Source of the DNA: RGIG4576 sp964536025
Lineage (GTDB): Bacteria; Bacteroidota; Bacteroidia; Bacteroidales; Muribaculaceae
Assembly: GCA_964536025.1 (NCBI GenBank)
Contig: CAZHXA010000009.1
Coordinates: forward strand, 1-62,846
Direction: 5' to 3'
DNA: 62,846 bases
A program made the position numbers and the translations under genes. Each line of letters begins with the position of its first letter. Positions within the stretch are counted from its first letter, which is position 1. The notes below the pieces were generated by a model, which saw only the letters and a program-made list of their open reading frames with translations, was not told the origin of the DNA and ran no database searches. Below are positions 60,954 through 62,846 of the stretch, piece after piece.

Positions 60954-60984
60954 TTTGTTAAGTGGAAAGTAATTTCTAATTTTG
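60954..60984 (+). promoter_or_regulatory. rpsU proximal promoter P2
   Basis: TTTG (60954-60957) and TAATTTTG (60977-60984) are 19 nt apart. The leader would be about 38 nt. Confidence 0.65.
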
Positions 60985-61029
60985 CACCGCTTTATAAAAA
61001 TAAGTAAAACATTTAAATTTAGAATAAAG

Positions 61030-61221
61030 ATGATTATCGTACAAGTAAAAGAAGGTGAAAACATTGAAAGAGCTTTGAAAAAGTTCAAAAGAAAATTTGA
61101 AAAAACAGGTATCGTAAAAGAATTGCGTAGCCGTCAAGCATTTGAAAAGCCATCGGTTGCAAATCGCAAAAAAATGATGAAAGCTGTTTATGTTCAAAAA
61201 TTGCACCTTGACGAAGATTGA
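61030..61221 (+). CDS. rpsU: 30S ribosomal protein bS21
   Basis: The 63-residue basic protein begins MIIVQVKEGENIERALKKFK and matches bS21, a small-subunit protein near the anti-Shine-Dalgarno end of 16S rRNA. In Bacteroidota bS21, with bS6 and bS18, helps hide the anti-Shine-Dalgarno sequence. A frame extension to 60982 was rejected because it would overlap promoter P2. It is followed after 92 nt by xerC, then hpf, an order conserved in Bacteroidales. Confidence 0.95.
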   Translation: MIIVQVKEGENIERALKKFKRKFEKTGIVKELRSRQAFEKPSVANRKKMMKAVYVQKLHLDED

Positions 61222-61313
61222 TTTTTGAAAATAAAAAAGAAATTAACCAATTTAAATTTGGAAATATCGAGGATATAGCGTAAATTCGTAAGCGTAACGT
61301 AAGACGCTTGATT

Positions 61314-62204
61314 ATGCTAATTGAATCGTTCATAAAATATATACGGTATGAGTTGAATCTTTCAGCTTATACCGTTTTGTCTTATAATAATGATTTGAAT
61401 CAGTTTAAGGCGTACTTAACCGGAGGTGTGGATGACTTTGATCCGATAAGTGTAACTGTCGGAGATATAAGGGCTTGGTTGGTGTATCTAACTGTCCAAA
61501 AAGATGCAACGTCAACAATTCGTCGCAAGTTGCAAGCATTAAGAGCATTTTATAAATATTTGCAACAAAATGGACTTGTTGTTAGTAGTCCTGCAAAAGA
61601 AGTGGAACTTGCAAAGATGAAGAAACGGTTGCCTGAATGTGTTCGCGTTTCAAATGTTGATGCATTGTTCTCGGAATCGGCTGATGAAGGAGATTTTGAG
61701 CAAGTGCGTGACAGGTTGATGTTACTCATGTTTTATTCAACGGGAATAAGACGTTCTGAATTGATAGGACTACGTGATGCCGATGTATCCGATAGAGAAC
61801 TTAAGGTGCATGGTAAACGTGATAAAGATAGGATTGTTCCGTTTGGTGAAGAATTGCATTCGGAAATAGAAAAATACAGAACTTTGCGTGCAAAGACAGT
61901 GTGTTCTGTGAGTGAATTTTTCTTTGTAAGAAAGAACGGTGAACAGCTTTATCCTACTTTAGTTTATAGAATAGTACACGAAAAACTTGGAGAAGTGAAT
62001 AGTGGTGGTAAATGTAGTCCGCACGTATTGCGACACACGTTTGCTTCTGTGATGTTGAATAACGGGGCACAACTAAATAGTGTAAAAGAATTGTTAGGTC
62101 ATGAGTCGCTTGCTGCAACGCAAGTCTATACTCATATAACATATAGAGAATTAAAAACAAATTATGAACATGCTCATCCAAGAGCAATTAAAAAAGGAGG
62201 ATGA
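61314..62204 (+). CDS. xerC: Tyrosine recombinase XerC
   Basis: XerC-type recombinases resolve chromosome dimers at dif sites. The 296-residue protein has a SAM-like N-terminal core-binding domain and a complete catalytic set: Arg146 (TGIRRSEL), Lys168 (VHGKRDKD), His237 and Arg240 (SPHVLRHTF), His263 (LLGHESL) and Tyr272 (VYTHI). Position between rpsU and hpf, and the length, argue for the housekeeping Xer protein and not a phage integrase. XerC versus XerD cannot be settled by eye. ATG at 61314 is preferred to TTG at 61308. Confidence 0.88.
   Translation: MLIESFIKYIRYELNLSAYTVLSYNNDLNQFKAYLTGGVDDFDPISVTVGDIRAWLVYLTVQKDATSTIRRKLQALRAFYKYLQQNGLVVSSPAKEVELAKMKKRLPECVRVSNVDALFSESADEGDFEQVRDRLMLLMFYSTGIRRSELIGLRDADVSDRELKVHGKRDKDRIVPFGEELHSEIEKYRTLRAKTVCSVSEFFFVRKNGEQLYPTLVYRIVHEKLGEVNSGGKCSPHVLRHTFASVMLNNGAQLNSVKELLGHESLAATQVYTHITYRELKTNYEHAHPRAIKKGG
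62196..62200 (+). promoter_or_regulatory. Shine-Dalgarno sequence of hpf
   Basis: GGAGG lies 5 nt before the hpf ATG at 62206 and inside the last codons of xerC. Such a clear core is unusual in this window and supports the chosen start. Confidence 0.6.
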
Positions 62205-62205
62205 T

Positions 62206-62499
62206 ATGGAAGTAAGAATTAAATCTATTCATTTTGATGCGTCAGAAAAATTGGAAAGTTTTGTAAATAAGAAATTGGAAAAACTTGCAAGACGTAATGA
62301 AGAAATTGCTGAAGCAGAAGTGACGCTTAAGGTTGTAAAGCCGGAAACCGCAATGAATAAGGAAGCGGGAGTGAAATTAGTGCTTCCATCGTGCCCTGAT
62401 TTATTTGCTGATAAAGTAGCCGATACTTTTGAAGAAGCTGTTGATTTGGCAATAGAAGCATTGGAGCGTCAATTGGAGAAAACTAAAAAGGATAAATAA
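62206..62499 (+). CDS. hpf: Ribosome hibernation-promoting factor (short form)
   Basis: The 97-residue protein starts MEVRIKSIHFDASEKLESFV and has the S30AE/HPF beta-alpha-beta fold. HPF binds the 30S decoding region in stationary phase and helps form inactive ribosomes. It is a short form without the C-terminal dimerisation domain. One base separates its ATG from the xerC stop, so translation is probably coupled. A strong terminator follows. Confidence 0.93.
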   Translation: MEVRIKSIHFDASEKLESFVNKKLEKLARRNEEIAEAEVTLKVVKPETAMNKEAGVKLVLPSCPDLFADKVADTFEEAVDLAIEALERQLEKTKKDK

Positions 62500-62523
62500 G
62501 AATTTGTGTATAATAGAATAGGT

Positions 62524-62554
62524 GGAGCAAGTAAAAACTTGCTCCTGTTTTTTT
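62524..62554 (+). terminator. hpf terminator
   Basis: GGAGCAAGT (62524-62532), an AAAA loop and ACTTGCTCC (62537-62545) form a perfect 9-bp stem, followed by TGTTTTTTT. Confidence 0.93.
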
Positions 62555-62647
62555 GTGAATCTTAGTAAAAAAGTCTCGATTCAAGAGATGAAAATTGATT
62601 TAAAACCTCAATAATTATTTTTTTTTGCAAAAAAGATATGCTAATAT

Positions 62648-62677
62648 TTTGTGAATTAAAAAATATGCGTAACTTTG
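62648..62677 (+). promoter_or_regulatory. Promoter of the tRNA-Thr/tRNA-Tyr cluster
   Basis: TTTG (62648-62651) and TAACTTTG (62670-62677) are 18 nt apart. Transcription would start about 27 nt before tRNA-Thr. Confidence 0.65.
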
Positions 62678-62710
62678 CACTCGCTAAGAAATCCAAAGCG
62701 ATTGGTTAAT

Positions 62711-62784
62711 GCCTCTTTAGCTCAGTTGGCCAGAGCACGTGATTTGTAATCTCGGGGTCGTTGGTTCGAATCCGACAAGAGGCT
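62711..62784 (+). tRNA. tRNA-Thr (anticodon TGT)
   Basis: The 74-nt gene has acceptor arms GCCTCTT/AAGAGGC with discriminator T, D-arm GCTC/GAGC and T-arm GTTGGTTCGAATCCGAC. The anticodon loop TTTGTAA gives TGT, which reads ACA. The anticodon stem CGTGA/TCTCG holds one T-T mismatch. CCA is not encoded. Confidence 0.95.
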
Positions 62785-62792
62785 CAAGCGTA

Positions 62793-62846
62793 GGGTAGGT
62801 AGGTAAGTGGTTAAAACGGGCAGACTGTAAATCTGTTGGCTTACGC
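62793..62846 (+). tRNA. tRNA-Tyr (anticodon GTA), 3' part beyond the window
   Basis: The sequence from GGGTAGG through the D-loop (AAGTGGTTAAAA) to the anticodon arm GCAGACTGTAAATCTGT gives anticodon GTA. The variable arm begins before the window ends, so the T-arm and acceptor 3' strand are missing. The first base is inferred from the 7-bp acceptor rule. Confidence 0.88.

Larger units (their letters stand above)
60657..61029. other. 373-nt region with two promoters and the rpsU leader
   Basis: The region holds an upstream promoter P1 (60758-60789), a 160-nt stretch with an AGGAGG core at 60806-60811 and two tiny reading frames, a small hairpin (GCCATT 60923-60928 with AATGGC 60938-60943), and a second promoter P2 (60954-60984). 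Together they suggest a regulated leader or a small RNA in front of rpsU. Confidence 0.55.

Noticed and set aside
60982..61029. Longer N terminus for bS21
   Set aside because: It would begin inside the promoter P2 and give a non-standard N terminus.
61314..62204. Phage or transposon integrase
   Set aside because: All catalytic residues fit, but the position between rpsU and hpf and the length mark it as the chromosomal Xer recombinase; no attachment-site repeats were seen near the tRNAs.
1..62846. Defence system, prophage or insertion sequence
   Set aside because: No transposase, capsid, restriction, toxin-antitoxin or cas-like protein was recognised among the supported genes.

Overview
This 62.8-kb window is an AT-rich chromosomal segment from a member of the Bacteroidota, almost certainly order Bacteroidales. 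The evidence is: repeated promoter elements of the Bacteroidota type (-7 TAnnTTTG, often with TTTG or TTG about 19-20 nt upstream); very few Shine-Dalgarno sequences; a PorQ-type protein of the type IX secretion system and a BspA-like fragment with a type IX sorting tail; DUF4292, DUF4369, DUF4595-like and DUF5106 proteins; and the order rpsU - xerC - hpf - tRNA-Thr - tRNA-Tyr, which in Bacteroidales normally leads into tuf. Family and genus cannot be fixed from the sequence alone. No prophage, transposase, CRISPR array or integrated element was found.

Layout. (1) 0.2-4.5 kb, plus strand: purB, a pseudouridine synthase with a long Asn/Gly/Arg/Gln/Tyr repeat tail at its N terminus, and asnS. 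(2) 4.6-12.5 kb, minus strand: greA and a HIT hydrolase with their own promoter, preceded upstream by a tightly packed six-gene run (dut, TPR protein, DUF4292 lipoprotein, EnvC-like factor, BioF2-type acyltransferase, polysaccharide flippase) that joins nucleotide hygiene to envelope building. (3) 12.7-17 kb: dgt (+) and pnp (-) converge on one shared hairpin terminator; a 538-nt gene-free stretch follows. (4) 17-22 kb, minus: two overlapping rhomboid proteins, a membrane-anchored EEP-family enzyme and an M3 peptidase lipoprotein. (5) 22-30 kb: HU, a lipoprotein with a cysteine-less thioredoxin fold, and a small glycan locus of six glycosyltransferases, including a divergent pair of paralogues. 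(6) 29.6-39.5 kb: coaW, a GNAT acetyltransferase, YqgE, then a long minus-strand run (DUF5106, DoxX, mnmA, bifunctional nuclease, nucleoside transporter, rsmE, kdsA, TPR). (7) 39.8-46.5 kb, plus: parE-coaD-ctp peptidase, aminopeptidase P and a gamma-carbonic-anhydrase-like protein, then tRNA-Leu. (8) 46.7-54.8 kb: BspA-like remnant, porQ, a secreted TonB C-terminal domain protein, a RecD-like helicase, two small lipoproteins, polyprenyl synthetase, tatD and an acidic lipoprotein. (9) 55-60.7 kb: AraC-type regulator, GH20 hexosaminidase, argH and a lipoprotein resembling a Rieske protein. (10) 60.7 kb to the end: rpsU with two promoters and a structured leader, xerC, hpf and the start of a tRNA cluster.

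Most genes are ordinary core housekeeping genes. The parts most worth a second look are the rpsU leader (two good promoters, a perfect Shine-Dalgarno core and two tiny reading frames), the inverted repeat that carries the GH20 promoter just behind the AraC-type gene, the lipoprotein after argH that keeps only part of a Rieske ligand set, the divergent glycosyltransferase paralogues, and the Arg/Asn/Gly-rich disordered tails on two RNA enzymes. I did not find a convincing new multi-gene defence or mobile system. Positions of promoters are pattern matches by eye, not measured start sites.
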